A stretch of 64,000 bases of DNA from JBBDYG01 sp040901765. Its GTDB lineage: Bacteria; Planctomycetota; Planctomycetia; Pirellulales; Lacipirellulaceae. Shown one piece after another: positions 8,444-18,012 of this stretch (position 1 is the stretch's first letter; every line of letters starts with the position of its first letter). The translations under genes were made by a program, and so were the position numbers. The notes below the pieces were generated by a model. It was not told the origin of the DNA. It did not search any database and saw only the letters and a program-made list of their open reading frames with translations. Location of the stretch: assembly GCA_040901765.1 (NCBI GenBank), contig JBBDYG010000015.1, forward strand, positions 124,001-188,000, written 5' to 3'.

Positions 8444-10843
8444 ATGAATTCTCAGGTGCCCGAACGAGCCGCAGACGCTGACAAAAAAAGCGTCGATTCC
8501 GACAACGCTAGTTCATTTGGCGAAACCATGAACTTTAGCGGCGATACGGCGTCCATGTCGCAACGCGGATTACAGAGCGCTCCCGAACAGTGGGTGGGAC
8601 GCCGGTTGGGAAAGTACGAGATTACCGCACTTCTGGGCGTTGGTGGAATGGGCGTGGTGCTCAAGGGGCACGATCCGTCCATCGAACGCGATGTCGCTAT
8701 CAAAGTCTTGCCAGCCGATCTGTCGGCGGATGAGGCCAGTTTGAAACGCTTCCTGGCCGAAGCCAAAAGCGCCGGCAAGCTCAACCATCCCAACGCCGTG
8801 ACGATTTATGAAGTAGCCCAGGAAGGCCCCCAACATTATTTGGTGATGGAAATCGTATCAGGCGGAAGCGCCGCAGAACACTTAGAGCAAGCCGGCGCGT
8901 ACTCTGTCAGCGAAGCAACTCGCATTGCCATTGACGCTTGTAAGGGACTGTCTGCAGCACACGAGGTAGGGCTGGTCCATCGCGACGTTAAGCCAGCCAA
9001 TCTCTTGCTTACGCAAAACGGGACCGTCAAAGTTTCTGATTTTGGATTGGCGAAACGAACGCAGACCCAGACAATGCTGATGACCCAGGCCGGTCACATT
9101 GTCGGTACGCCGTACTACATGAGCCCGGAGCAATGCGAATCGCGCCACGTTGATGTGCGGAGCGACATCTACTCTCTGGGAGGCGCCTATTACAGTTTGC
9201 TGACCGGTAAGAGCCCATTCCAGGACAGCGCTAGCATCATTCAAGTGATGTTTTCGCACTGCAACGCAGGCCCACCCGATCCGCGAGAAGTCAAAGCGAC
9301 CGTCCCCTCGGCATGTGCGCAGATCGTCCTGCGTGCGATGGCGACCAAGCCAGAGCAACGGTACCAGTCAATGGACGAAATGCGTGCCGATTTGGAAGCC
9401 GTATTGGCGGCGATGTCCGGCGTCGGAATTGCGCTACCAAGCCAATCCGCAACAAACCTGTCACGTCCGCCCGCCGCCGCGACTCCAGTCAGTCCGAGCC
9501 GGTCTCGCTGGGCAGCGATTGCAGGGACGGCAATGACGCTGGTAGCCGCCGCGGCTGTCGCTTTCTTCATGCTGGGTCTTGGCTCGCGCGATGGTGGCAC
9601 GAACGAGGCAATCAATACGGGAGTCAATAAGAACAATCTCTCGCCAACCGTGATCACGCCTCCGACCGGTGAACCGATCCGAGTGGGAATACTGCATTCG
9701 CTGACGGGAACTATGGCGCACAGCGAATCGGCCGTTGCCGATGCCACGTTATTGGCCATCGACGAGATAAACCGCGACGGAGGTCTCTTGGGGCGCCCCA
9801 TCGAGAGTGTCGTGGCAGACGGCCGATCCGATTCCACTACGTTCGCCCGCGAAGCTGAGCGGCTGATCAACAACGAGCATGTTTGCACGGTCTTCGGCTG
9901 TTGGACTTCGGCTAGTCGCAAGACGGTCGTCCCGATCTTTGAAGAGCACAATCATCTGTTGATATATCCCGTGCAATACGAGGGAATCGAAGAATCGCCG
10001 AATGTGATTTACACAGGGGCTGCACCGAATCAGCAGATCCTACCCGCTGTTAAATGGGCGTATGCGTTCGAGAACAAACGCCGATTCTTTCTTGTGGGTT
10101 CCGACTACGTCTTCCCGCGCGTAGCACACGAAGTCATCAAAGACCAACTGAAAGAGTTGGGGGCGGAATTGGTCGGGGAGGAGTTCTTGCCGCTCGGAAG
10201 CACCGTCGTTCAGCCCGTTATTGAAAAAATCAAGAGCTCAAAACCGGATGTTATCCTCAATTTAATTAACGGCGATTCCAACCAGGCGTTCTTTACTGAA
10301 CTACGGAAGGCAGGCATTACGCCCCAGTCAGTGCCAACAATCTCGTTCAGCGTCGAAGAGGAAACGCTAAGACAATTGGATGTTTCGGCGATGGTGGGTG
10401 ACTACGCGGCGTGGAATTACTTTCAAAGCGTGGCGTCGCCCGAGAATCAACATTTCGTCTCCAGCTTTCGCGCGAAATACGGACCTCAACGAGTAGTGAC
10501 CGATCCGATGGAAGCCGCCTATTTCGGCGCGAAGCTCTGGGCAAAAGCGGTTGCTGACGCAAAGAGCACTGACGCGCCAGAGATTCGCCGCGCCATGCTC
10601 AACCAAAGAATGCGTTCTCCGGAAGGCGACGTTCGCATCGACCCCGCAACCCAGCATACATTCAAAACGCCGCGGATCGGTCGAGTGCAAGCGGACGGCC
10701 AATTTGAAGTCGTCTGGACCGCCGCCAAGCCGGAGCCACCGATTCCCTATCCGCCTTCGCGTTCCACTGAAGAATGGCGAGCCTTTCTTCATGACCTCTA
10801 TGCTGGCTGGGGTAACCATTGGTCGGCCCCGCCAAGTCAATGA
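8444..10843 (+). CDS. Ser/Thr protein kinase fused to a UrtA-like receptor domain
   Basis: About 799 aa from ATG at 8444 (AAGG 6 bases upstream; a TTG five codons earlier is the alternative). Kinase domain, about 55-325: glycine loop LLGVGGMGVV, VAIK lysine near 87, HRDVKPAN near 179-186, DFGLAKR, and GTPYYMSPEQ. One membrane segment at about 358-380. Residues about 410-790 match the UrtA/AmiC-type periplasmic binding family (VGILHSLTGTMAHSE, AIDEINRDGGLLGRPI, CTVFGCWTSASRK, NLINGDSNQAFFTELRKAG). UrtA normally delivers urea to an ABC transporter; here it is the outer half of a receptor kinase. The ligand (urea or a short amide) is inferred, and no urea genes are in the window. Confidence 0.9.
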   Translation: MNSQVPERAADADKKSVDSDNASSFGETMNFSGDTASMSQRGLQSAPEQWVGRRLGKYEITALLGVGGMGVVLKGHDPSIERDVAIKVLPADLSADEASLKRFLAEAKSAGKLNHPNAVTIYEVAQEGPQHYLVMEIVSGGSAAEHLEQAGAYSVSEATRIAIDACKGLSAAHEVGLVHRDVKPANLLLTQNGTVKVSDFGLAKRTQTQTMLMTQAGHIVGTPYYMSPEQCESRHVDVRSDIYSLGGAYYSLLTGKSPFQDSASIIQVMFSHCNAGPPDPREVKATVPSACAQIVLRAMATKPEQRYQSMDEMRADLEAVLAAMSGVGIALPSQSATNLSRPPAAATPVSPSRSRWAAIAGTAMTLVAAAAVAFFMLGLGSRDGGTNEAINTGVNKNNLSPTVITPPTGEPIRVGILHSLTGTMAHSESAVADATLLAIDEINRDGGLLGRPIESVVADGRSDSTTFAREAERLINNEHVCTVFGCWTSASRKTVVPIFEEHNHLLIYPVQYEGIEESPNVIYTGAAPNQQILPAVKWAYAFENKRRFFLVGSDYVFPRVAHEVIKDQLKELGAELVGEEFLPLGSTVVQPVIEKIKSSKPDVILNLINGDSNQAFFTELRKAGITPQSVPTISFSVEEETLRQLDVSAMVGDYAAWNYFQSVASPENQHFVSSFRAKYGPQRVVTDPMEAAYFGAKLWAKAVADAKSTDAPEIRRAMLNQRMRSPEGDVRIDPATQHTFKTPRIGRVQADGQFEVVWTAAKPEPPIPYPPSRSTEEWRAFLHDLYAGWGNHWSAPPSQ

Positions 10844-11154
10844 ATTACGTCATCTTCCGCTCCACCCGGCGTCAACTCCTGAGACGGTCGCGACGTGGCG
10901 AATAATCAACGTATTGGGTCGCAGTTGGGGGCGTCTCATTAACTCATGCCTTTAATGGCGTCTCCCGACGTTTCACACTTCATCACATATTAACCGTCGC
11001 GCCTGTTTGTCTCTCACGTTGCACGGTACAATGACGTTCGCAACTCGCGGTGTCTTTAGTCGTGTGTCGCAGCTCACGGGTTCCACGGCGAATCTAAATG
11101 CCTGCGCGGACGTTACCGGCCAGTGCAAACATATCCCGAAGGGAGGTGCTTGAC
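10844..11154. other. Intergenic stretch, nothing identified
   Basis: About 310 bases between the receptor kinase and the SnoaL-like gene. No gene, RNA or strong hairpin found. The ribosome site AAGGGAGGTG lies at its right end. Confidence 0.5.
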
Positions 11155-12060
11155 ATGAAGACAATGTACGTCACTTGTGTCACTATTTTGTGTTGTGCTG
11201 TTTGGCTCACGCCGAGCGATTGTCGCGCCGACCAGCTCGAAGACGAGGCGTCGATTCGTAAAAATGCGGAAGCCTACGTCTTGGCTTACAACAACAATGA
11301 CGCCAAAGTGCTGGCCGGTTTGTGGTCGCCCGAAGCCGTTTACACGGACCAGTCGACCGGTGAATTGGCAGTAGGCCGGGAAGAAATTCAAAAAGTGTTC
11401 ACCGACATACTCGCCGCCTTAGGGGACGCCAAGCTCGAAGTCGAAGTGAAATCCGTCGAGTTCGTATCGCCGAATGTAGCCATTGAGAATGGCATCACAC
11501 GCGTGATCAGGCCCAACGACGGTCCAGTTGCGACAAACTATACGGCCGTCAGTGTAAAACGGGACGGTAAGTGGTTGCTCGACCGCATCTCCGAAGAGGA
11601 ATCGCCTGCGCCGCCGCCTTCCAACTACGAACATTTGAAAGATCTGGAATGGATGATCGGCTCGTGGATCGATCAGGACGAAAGCTCCATGATCCAGACA
11701 GATTGCGAATGGACCAAGAATCAAAATTTCATGACACGCTCGTTCGCCATCGTGGTGGGCGACCAAGTCGATATGGCGGGCATGCAAATTATCGGATGGG
11801 ATCCCGTGGCCGAACAAATCCGCTCATGGACCTTTGATTCCGACGGTGGATTCGCCGAAGGCAATTGGACTCGCAAAGATAACCGTTGGCTGATTCGTCA
11901 GACCGCTATTCTGCCGGACGGTCGTAAATCGTCAGCCGTCAACATCATCACGTATGTCGACGACAATTCATGCAGGTGGCAGTCGATCAATCGCGTCGTG
12001 GACGGTGACGTGCTGCCGAATGTCGACGAAGTGCTTGTCGTGCGAAAACCGGCTAAATGA
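11155..12060 (+). CDS. Secreted SnoaL-like/DUF4440 (SgcJ-EcaC type) protein
   Basis: 301 aa. The start at 11155 is preceded by GAAGGGAGGTGCTTGAC, a very strong ribosome site, so the frame upstream is ignored. A signal peptide (VTILCCAVWLTPSDCRA) covers residues 1-22. Residues about 28-145 match the SgcJ/EcaC branch of the SnoaL fold (SIRKNAEAYVLAYNNNDAKVLAGLWSPEAVYTD... VKRDGKWLLDRI). A second region, about 160-300, is beta-rich (LEWMIGSWIDQD... GWDPVAEQIRSWTFDSDGGFAEG). The pairing of the two domains is seen in other planctomycetes. No catalytic role can be assigned. The next gene follows in the same direction after 67 bases. Confidence 0.75.
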   Translation: MKTMYVTCVTILCCAVWLTPSDCRADQLEDEASIRKNAEAYVLAYNNNDAKVLAGLWSPEAVYTDQSTGELAVGREEIQKVFTDILAALGDAKLEVEVKSVEFVSPNVAIENGITRVIRPNDGPVATNYTAVSVKRDGKWLLDRISEEESPAPPPSNYEHLKDLEWMIGSWIDQDESSMIQTDCEWTKNQNFMTRSFAIVVGDQVDMAGMQIIGWDPVAEQIRSWTFDSDGGFAEGNWTRKDNRWLIRQTAILPDGRKSSAVNIITYVDDNSCRWQSINRVVDGDVLPNVDEVLVVRKPAK

Positions 12061-12127
12061 AGTCCTGGTCTACGAACTAGTTAGCGCATTCGATCCGAAG
12101 CCAACTAAGCGATAAGGAGGTGCAGCG

Positions 12128-13759
12128 ATGAAACGCGTGATTGTACTGATGATCGGTTTGACGGCCATTCTCCTGTGGATGTCGAGCGACATTTGGGCCC
12201 GCGGTGGCGGTGGCGGTGGCGGGCGCGGTGGTGGCGGCGGAGGTGGCGGAATGCGGGGTGGCGGTGGTGGTGGTTCGCGAGGTGGCGGTGGGAGTGGCTA
12301 CCACGGCGGGGGAAGTCATCGCGCCAGTGCTAGCCGCACACCTTCGATGTCGCGACCAACCGGACGTCCATCACCATCAACTCGCCCCAGCGGCACTAAT
12401 TATGCAAGCCGCACGCCCAGCACTCGACCGGCGCATGGGAATTTGCCGACTCCAGGGACCCGACCGAATACAGGTGCCGGCGGCCGACCCGGGACGGGCA
12501 ATGCCGCCAGCCGGCCGAGTGGCGCACGGCCGAGTGTTGGTACTCGCCCTGCTCCTGGCCGAATACCAGGTGCAGGAAATGTACCAGCGGTTGGCAGCCG
12601 ACCCTCTGGTAGGGACGTCCAAAACTTTCTCGATTTGCCGGCCGGCGGCAACGCCGGTGCGGGCAGGCCATCGACGCGTCCCGTCAGCCCAGGCGCTGGA
12701 CTGGCGGGTGGCGCGCTGGCCGCAGGGGCGGCCGCCGAATTCTTAATTAACAATCCGAGTTCAATAACGTCTGGCGTCGGCGAACGACCAGGCGCGGGTG
12801 ACAATGCATCGACTTTGCCTGCACGTCCCGGCGGCGGGACTCAACCGGGCGAGGGACCGCGTCCTGGCGGCGAACGACCAGGAGATATCGGACGACCTGG
12901 ACAACCGGGTGACCGGCCGGGCGATATCGCTCGACCCGGTCGACCCGGCGATCGACCCGGCGATTTTAGTCGGCCGGGACAACCGGGTGATCGGCCACTC
13001 CGTCCTGGCGATAGAGAATTCGCTCAGAATCTTCCTAGCCGCATTCCGGATCGAAATCAGTGGCAAGATTGGCGCACCGACCACCGGGACGATGTCTTAA
13101 GTAACTGGCACAATCATGCCGGCGATTACGACGATTGGTTCGGCGACGAGTGGTGGATTGCCAATCACCTCGACGACCTTTACGACGACGATTTCAACTA
13201 TTGGGCTTGGGCTGCGTGGCCGGCGACGATTGGCTGGGTGAACTACGGCTGGACCGAGCCCGTGTACTACAACTACGGCGAGAACGTTTACTATGAGGAC
13301 GGCTCCGTTTACTACGGCGATCAACCGGTAGCAACCGAAGTCGAATACGCGGAGCAAGCCGAAGCCATTGCTACGAGCGTTCCGGAAAGTAAGCCGGCGG
13401 ACGAAGACTGGATGCCGCTAGGTGTATTCGCCCTGACAGCCGATGGTGAACCAACCGGGGCCGAGCCCACCATGTTTATGCAGCTCGCCGTGAGCAAGCA
13501 AGGTATCATTAACGGCACGTTTCAGAACACGGCAACGAAATCGGTTCAAGCGATCGAAGGGATGGTCGACAAACAAACCCAGCGCGCCGCGTGGACAGCG
13601 ACTGGCAAAACCCGCCCGTTGATCGAAACAGGGATCGTCAACCTAACGCAAGACACGACTCCAGTACTCGTCCACTTTGCCGATGGCACGACGCAGCAAT
13701 GGCTGCTGATTCGGATGGACAAACCCGGTTCCACAGAAGTAGCCACCCCCCCGAAATGA
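12128..13759 (+). CDS. Secreted Gly-rich/RPG-repeat protein
   Basis: 543 aa with a strong ribosome site (AAGGAGGTG) before ATG 12128. Signal peptide at residues 1-25 (VLMIGLTAILLWMSSDIWA). Residues about 26-60 are almost pure Gly/Arg; about 60-240 is Pro/Arg/Gly/Ser rich; about 245-300 has tandem RPGQPGDRPGDI-type units. About 305-420 is an acidic, Trp/Tyr-rich part (WHNHAGDYDDWFGDEWW). The C-terminal 110 residues are a compact folded domain. It looks like an envelope protein with a disordered linker. Function unknown. Confidence 0.7.
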   Translation: MKRVIVLMIGLTAILLWMSSDIWARGGGGGGGRGGGGGGGGMRGGGGGGSRGGGGSGYHGGGSHRASASRTPSMSRPTGRPSPSTRPSGTNYASRTPSTRPAHGNLPTPGTRPNTGAGGRPGTGNAASRPSGARPSVGTRPAPGRIPGAGNVPAVGSRPSGRDVQNFLDLPAGGNAGAGRPSTRPVSPGAGLAGGALAAGAAAEFLINNPSSITSGVGERPGAGDNASTLPARPGGGTQPGEGPRPGGERPGDIGRPGQPGDRPGDIARPGRPGDRPGDFSRPGQPGDRPLRPGDREFAQNLPSRIPDRNQWQDWRTDHRDDVLSNWHNHAGDYDDWFGDEWWIANHLDDLYDDDFNYWAWAAWPATIGWVNYGWTEPVYYNYGENVYYEDGSVYYGDQPVATEVEYAEQAEAIATSVPESKPADEDWMPLGVFALTADGEPTGAEPTMFMQLAVSKQGIINGTFQNTATKSVQAIEGMVDKQTQRAAWTATGKTRPLIETGIVNLTQDTTPVLVHFADGTTQQWLLIRMDKPGSTEVATPPK

Positions 13760-13868
13760 CGAAGCATTGTGCCGCGATACGTTGTGGCCCGGCAAGTCCA
13801 CAGCGACAAAGGTCTGGCCGACTATTTCCTCTTGCTTGCGATTAAGGCGCTAATCAGGCCGGACCGTA

Positions 13869-14726
13869 TCACGGCGCTTCCTCAGTTGTGTCGCTCAGGC
13901 GGAAGATCGTCGATTGTTCATCCGCGCGGTCGATTCGATACCGGTCGCTGTAGCCAGAATCGTCGCGATGCCAATGGCAGAATACATTGTGATAGCGGCA
14001 CGCCCAGCCGAACTTTGGCAGCACATCGTGACGTGTCGTATGGGAAAGCGAATCGAGAATGCTCGCCTTGTGTCGTTCGATTAACTCCCATTGGACTCCG
14101 CACGTGTCTTGAGTTGCCTCTAGATAATTAACAAACCACCACCCATCAACGTCGCGGCAGATCGCTTGAGGTGCAACAGCGGCGAGTCGGTCCGCGTCTG
14201 CGCGATACGAATTCATGATTACTTGTTGCAGTGGCTCAGAGAGGATGACTCGAGGCACGATGGAGGCCTTCGATTCAAGCTGGTAGCACTCGATTAATGC
14301 CGATCCGAAAATGATCTCGTCGGTCAAACAAATGAGCCCCTGGGTCAGCGCACCACGCACGAAGAACCCATTCATGACCATTCGGAGTTGGTATCTCTGT
14401 GCGCAGCGAATGATGAACCACGCGGCGGACGCATGATCGACAGTCTTGTCATCAAATGCATAACCTAAAGCCAAATTGTCGCTGAAGAACTTAGTCGCCC
14501 AGCGGTGCGCCGGTGCACTTTCGCCGTCCGTGAAAGACTTGCGAACGAAATCCCTGGAATCGTCAATCGCGGTGGCAATCTTGTCGAGCAGAAGTTGCGC
14601 GTCTTCCGTCGTCGCGCACGATGTTGAGGCCTGCGAAAAGCCGAGAATATCGAGGAAGGCGACAATCGACGTTCGCAGCCGTGGTCGCCCGGCCTCGTCT
14701 AAATACGCAGTTGTGGATTCGGACAT
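13869..14726 (-). CDS. Nucleotide-cyclase-fold-like protein of unknown function
   Basis: 285 aa, with GGAGGAG before the start. Residues 22-31 (VAFLDILGFS) and 79-90 (KFFSDNLALGYA) resemble the two metal-binding aspartate sites of class III adenylate/guanylate cyclases. A later block (GFFVRGALTQGLI... FGSALIECYQLESKASIVPRVILSE) follows the order seen in a widespread uncharacterised FLDILGF family. No membrane or receiver domain is attached. It stands alone upstream of nothing obvious and downstream of the GH130 gene on the same strand. Cyclase activity is possible but not shown; the substrate-specifying residues cannot be assigned by eye. Confidence 0.65.
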   Translation of the reverse strand: MSESTTAYLDEAGRPRLRTSIVAFLDILGFSQASTSCATTEDAQLLLDKIATAIDDSRDFVRKSFTDGESAPAHRWATKFFSDNLALGYAFDDKTVDHASAAWFIIRCAQRYQLRMVMNGFFVRGALTQGLICLTDEIIFGSALIECYQLESKASIVPRVILSEPLQQVIMNSYRADADRLAAVAPQAICRDVDGWWFVNYLEATQDTCGVQWELIERHKASILDSLSHTTRHDVLPKFGWACRYHNVFCHWHRDDSGYSDRYRIDRADEQSTIFRLSDTTEEAP

Positions 14727-14828
14727 AACTCTCCTCCATTAGCCGATCGTACAAAATCATTCCACGGGAACCGACGTCGCATTCCAGATTTCCGCGGCAT
14801 ATTCGAGCGATAAGAAACCAGACTCGAC

Positions 14829-16286
14829 TTAGTTCCTCGGCTTGAGCGTATCCAGCAGTTCGTGGAGATCGATTACGGCGATGCTGGTGGCGGAGTCGCT
14901 CATTGCGTAGGGAAGGACTAGGACTCCCTCGTGAATCATGCCGCCGCACGAGTAGACGACATTCGGAACATAACCGATACGCTCCTTTCCCGAAGGAACG
15001 AGCAGCGGTTCGCTGGTCTGACCGATCACGCGGGAAGGGTCGTCATGGTCCAGCAGGGTAGCCCCAATGCAGTATTGGCGCATCGGGCCCACGCCGTGCG
15101 TCAATAGGAGCCAGCCGCCCTCGGTTTCGAGGGGTGATCCGCAATTGCCGATCTGGATCACCTCCCATGGAAATCTTGGCGTCTGCAGTAGCCGGGCGCT
15201 GTCCCACGTAAGCACGTCGTCCGACTCCATGTAGTAGAGGTTTTCGTTGTCCAGACGCGAAACCATTGCATACTTGCCGCCGATCTTCCGCGGAAACAGC
15301 GCCATTCCCTTGTTCTTCGCACAGCTTCCCCTGAGCACGTGAATCTCGATGCTCCCTCCCTCCTGGTAGTCGAGGAGCTGGGGAAAGATTCTAAACCCGT
15401 CGTACGCTGTGTAGGTACCGTAGTAACGGAACGAACCATCGTCGCAGGTGAAGCGCACCAGGCGCATGTCCTCGATCCCATGCCGCTCATTCTCTGAAAA
15501 TGGAAAGATAACGAGCTCCGAAATATCAGCGCCCGTCGGTAGGTTGAGTCGGTAATTTGCCTGCGCCAGCCCGAGAAGGGCGTCATTTGATTCCTCCAAC
15601 TTGCCCGAGATTGGCGCGTTGGTCCGAACTTGATCGATGGCGTCGGAGAGCTGTGCCCGCGTGAACACTTTGCCAAGGAGGGCCATCGTGCCCTCGGTAT
15701 GGACGGTCCATGCGCCGATCGCGTGCAATTCACGGACGAAGCGATCCTTTTCAAAGCGCTCCGGCGCCCCCGCCGCCAACGGCCTACTGTATTGGCCGGG
15801 CGGGTCAACGCTGACCCCGCCTTGGGCGTCGATGACGCCCCGGCGAAAGACAATCGACGAAACGTGACCCTCGCCGGTTGCGCGCAGGCTCATGAGGAAT
15901 CGCACTGATCCGGATGGCACGCCGGCTTGATCAATCGCAGTCACCATCGAGGGATTGAAAAGCGCGGCCGACTCGATCGCGTACTCCATCGTGAAGCAGG
16001 CGCCGATGAGCTGCCGCAGCCGATCGCTGACTTCACCCGGACTCGAAATATGATGTTTGACCAAATCAAAGTGGCGGAGAAAGACATCCTCGATATCCGG
16101 GTGCAGCGGTTCAAAGTTGCTTTTGATGCCGGTCAGGAGCGACTCGATCTTGGCCTCGGGAATCGCTGACAGTCTCTTGATAATGTCCCTGATTCGGTTC
16201 TCATCTCCCGGGCCAAAGAACCGAGTGATAACCCGGCTTGGATCTGGCAGCAATTGGATCGGTAGTCGAGTCACGCGCACCGTCAT
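14829..16286 (-). CDS. Glycoside hydrolase family 130 beta-mannoside phosphorylase-like protein
   Basis: 485 aa. The second half carries GH130 (DUF377) five-bladed propeller features: IEDMRLVRFTCDDGSFRYYGTYTAY, KGMALFPRKIGGKYAMVSRLD, GNCGSPLETEGGWLLLTHGVGP and IGYVPNVVYSCGGMIHEGVLVLPYAMSDS. The first 180 residues are an N-terminal extension typical of the longer, less characterised GH130 members. These enzymes split beta-mannosides with phosphate. The nearby phosphofructokinase would fit entry of sugar phosphates into glycolysis, but that link is only positional. No signal peptide, so cytoplasmic. Confidence 0.85.
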   Translation of the reverse strand: MTVRVTRLPIQLLPDPSRVITRFFGPGDENRIRDIIKRLSAIPEAKIESLLTGIKSNFEPLHPDIEDVFLRHFDLVKHHISSPGEVSDRLRQLIGACFTMEYAIESAALFNPSMVTAIDQAGVPSGSVRFLMSLRATGEGHVSSIVFRRGVIDAQGGVSVDPPGQYSRPLAAGAPERFEKDRFVRELHAIGAWTVHTEGTMALLGKVFTRAQLSDAIDQVRTNAPISGKLEESNDALLGLAQANYRLNLPTGADISELVIFPFSENERHGIEDMRLVRFTCDDGSFRYYGTYTAYDGFRIFPQLLDYQEGGSIEIHVLRGSCAKNKGMALFPRKIGGKYAMVSRLDNENLYYMESDDVLTWDSARLLQTPRFPWEVIQIGNCGSPLETEGGWLLLTHGVGPMRQYCIGATLLDHDDPSRVIGQTSEPLLVPSGKERIGYVPNVVYSCGGMIHEGVLVLPYAMSDSATSIAVIDLHELLDTLKPRN

Positions 16287-16714
16287 CGGGAGTTACCCTG
16301 AGTTTTGAGCGACGCGGCGGCTCCCGCGCGGCAGGACTTAATTCGGCCGTTTACCGAAAGTTTCGGAAGAAGGACTCGAACCTTCACGCCCTTGCGGGCA
16401 CTGGATGTTGAGTCCCGACCTCCCCACGTTACTTCTGAACTGCAAAGCATTGCATTTGCGTCGCAAAGCCTTCTCAGGAAATGAGATCGCGAAGGGACGA
16501 CGTTGCGGCTGCATTGTACCAACGTTGAGTAACGTGGCCAACAGTGTCTCCAATTTGTCCCCACTTATGCGCGGCTACGCCTGCCCCAATTCACATCATC
16601 TTCCGGTGACGACCCGTTCTGCATATCGTGACCAAAGCAGTCCTCGTGTGCGAGCTGTGGATGCAGAGCGCGAAAGAGAGGATGGACCTCACCACACACT
16701 TCAAAGGGAACCGC
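16287..16714. other. Intergenic stretch holding a tRNA-Leu relic
   Basis: About 430 bases between thrE and the GH130 gene. The only structure recognised is the tRNA-Leu-like sequence at 16362-16439. The remainder shows no gene or clear hairpin. Confidence 0.5.
16362..16439 (-). pseudogene. Degenerate tRNA-Leu(CAA)
   Basis: The minus strand has an intact class II 3' half: anticodon loop CTCAACA (anticodon CAA), long variable arm TGCCCGCAAGGGCG, a perfect T-arm GAAGG-TTCGAGT-CCTTC and acceptor strand TTCCGAA. The 5' half is damaged. The acceptor strand reads TTCAGAA (one mismatch), the anticodon stem has one mismatch, and the D-arm is shortened without the GGTAGAC-type loop, giving about 78 nt instead of about 85. 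No CCA is encoded. Most likely a decayed tRNA gene. Confidence 0.6.
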
Positions 16715-17968
16715 TCATCCTTTGGATGCGGGCGTACCTTGCGGGCCAGCCAGCATCGGTACTACCCGTGCTGCAATGATTAGTCCCAACGCAAGCGCGG
16801 CGACAACCAAGCACGCCTGCAACGCATCGCCAAGAGTCCTGGCAATCGCCGGTAACTCAATTTTATCTTGCAGCCGGATCAATTGAAGCGATCCTGCCAA
16901 GGCGCGATAGATTTGTATCCCTGGCATCATAGTCACGGCTCCGGCGAACGAAATGACTGCGATGGGTAGCTTGTAGGACCGGGCAATCAATGCAGAGACA
17001 ACGCCAACTGCAAGCCCGCCCACAAATGTTGCGACTTCTAGTCTCCAGCCTGCCTCCAAGGCTAGGAAGCGAAGTCCGTGGCCTATCATTCCTCCCGCGG
17101 TGGCCAGGCCAACTTGCGGCCAAGCCGTGTTGTAGAACACTGCGAAGCCGATAGTAACAATCCCGGCCAGGATCATATCGGAAAAGACATTAAGATGGTC
17201 GGTACTTACAGTTTGTTCAGCCAAAGGGATTGCCGGAAGTGTCAGCTCAATGCCAGCGACAATTCCGAGTGCACTCGCGACTAAGATGCTGGTGGCTAAA
17301 CCCAGTCGCGCGAGACCCATCGGTATGAAATTGTCGACCAGATCCAGTGATCCGTTGATGAAATGCGGCCCCGGTATGAGCATCAGCGAGGGTACGATCA
17401 AAACAAGGCCCGGTGTATGAGTCCAGCCGAGTCGAATTGCTAGGCCGCCAAGAGCAGCTCCGATGAAGGCGGCGGTCAGCGGCAGCGTGAACAAATTGAA
17501 GTGGCGTATGCCCAGTTGCTGCCGGGCGAAAAGTCCGAGCCCCGTCGACAGTCCAGCCATCATAACGGCGCCGGCGTCTGCACCCAGCAGGCCTGCGAGG
17601 CCGGCGGCCGCGAATCCAAGAAGCAATACAGCCAACCAGCGTGAATGCCGAGGTGTGTCAGCTTCAACACGCTTCAATTGGGCCAATGCTGTGGACGGCT
17701 CAAGCTCTCCGCCGCACACGCGACTGAGGATCGAGTGGACACGCGTTTGAAGCGCCGCATTATAGCGCAGTTCTCGGACCGGCATCAGCAGCGGCCCGTT
17801 TACGTTCAGGGACACAGCCACTCCACCATACGATACAACTACGTCGCACTTCTCAGCAGTTAGCGCCCGACTGGTCGCTTCGAGCGTGCGGTGAATTTCC
17901 CCGGTCGATTCGTTGTACTCAAGCAACAGCCGACCTGCGTTCCCCAATATTTCGGTTGCCAGATTCAA
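16715..17968 (-). CDS. thrE: ThrE/YjjP-family amino-acid exporter
   Basis: 417 aa. Residues 1-115 are the cytosolic domain (EILGNAGRLLLEYNESTGEIHRTLEATSRAL). From about 118 there are around ten hydrophobic helices, with the family signature VLIVPSLMLIPGPHFINGSLDL and, near the end, AVISFAGAVTMMPGIQIYRAL. Both halves of the ThrE family (DUF1212 and DUF3815 types) are therefore fused, as in Corynebacterium ThrE. Likely exports threonine and serine. The start used is TTG at 17968 with no clear ribosome site, so the exact N-terminus is uncertain. It lies 44 bases downstream of pfkA on the same strand. Confidence 0.85.
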   Translation of the reverse strand: MNLATEILGNAGRLLLEYNESTGEIHRTLEATSRALTAEKCDVVVSYGGVAVSLNVNGPLLMPVRELRYNAALQTRVHSILSRVCGGELEPSTALAQLKRVEADTPRHSRWLAVLLLGFAAAGLAGLLGADAGAVMMAGLSTGLGLFARQQLGIRHFNLFTLPLTAAFIGAALGGLAIRLGWTHTPGLVLIVPSLMLIPGPHFINGSLDLVDNFIPMGLARLGLATSILVASALGIVAGIELTLPAIPLAEQTVSTDHLNVFSDMILAGIVTIGFAVFYNTAWPQVGLATAGGMIGHGLRFLALEAGWRLEVATFVGGLAVGVVSALIARSYKLPIAVISFAGAVTMMPGIQIYRALAGSLQLIRLQDKIELPAIARTLGDALQACLVVAALALGLIIAARVVPMLAGPQGTPASKG

Positions 17969-18012
17969 GTAACTTAATTTCCTATTTCGCGTACGAGTGT
18001 CGGGGCGAACGA

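Noticed and set aside
12396..12746. Several open frames across the Gly/Pro-rich gene
   Set aside because: Low-complexity GC-rich DNA keeps other frames open; the strong ribosome site and signal peptide favour only the frame starting at 12128.
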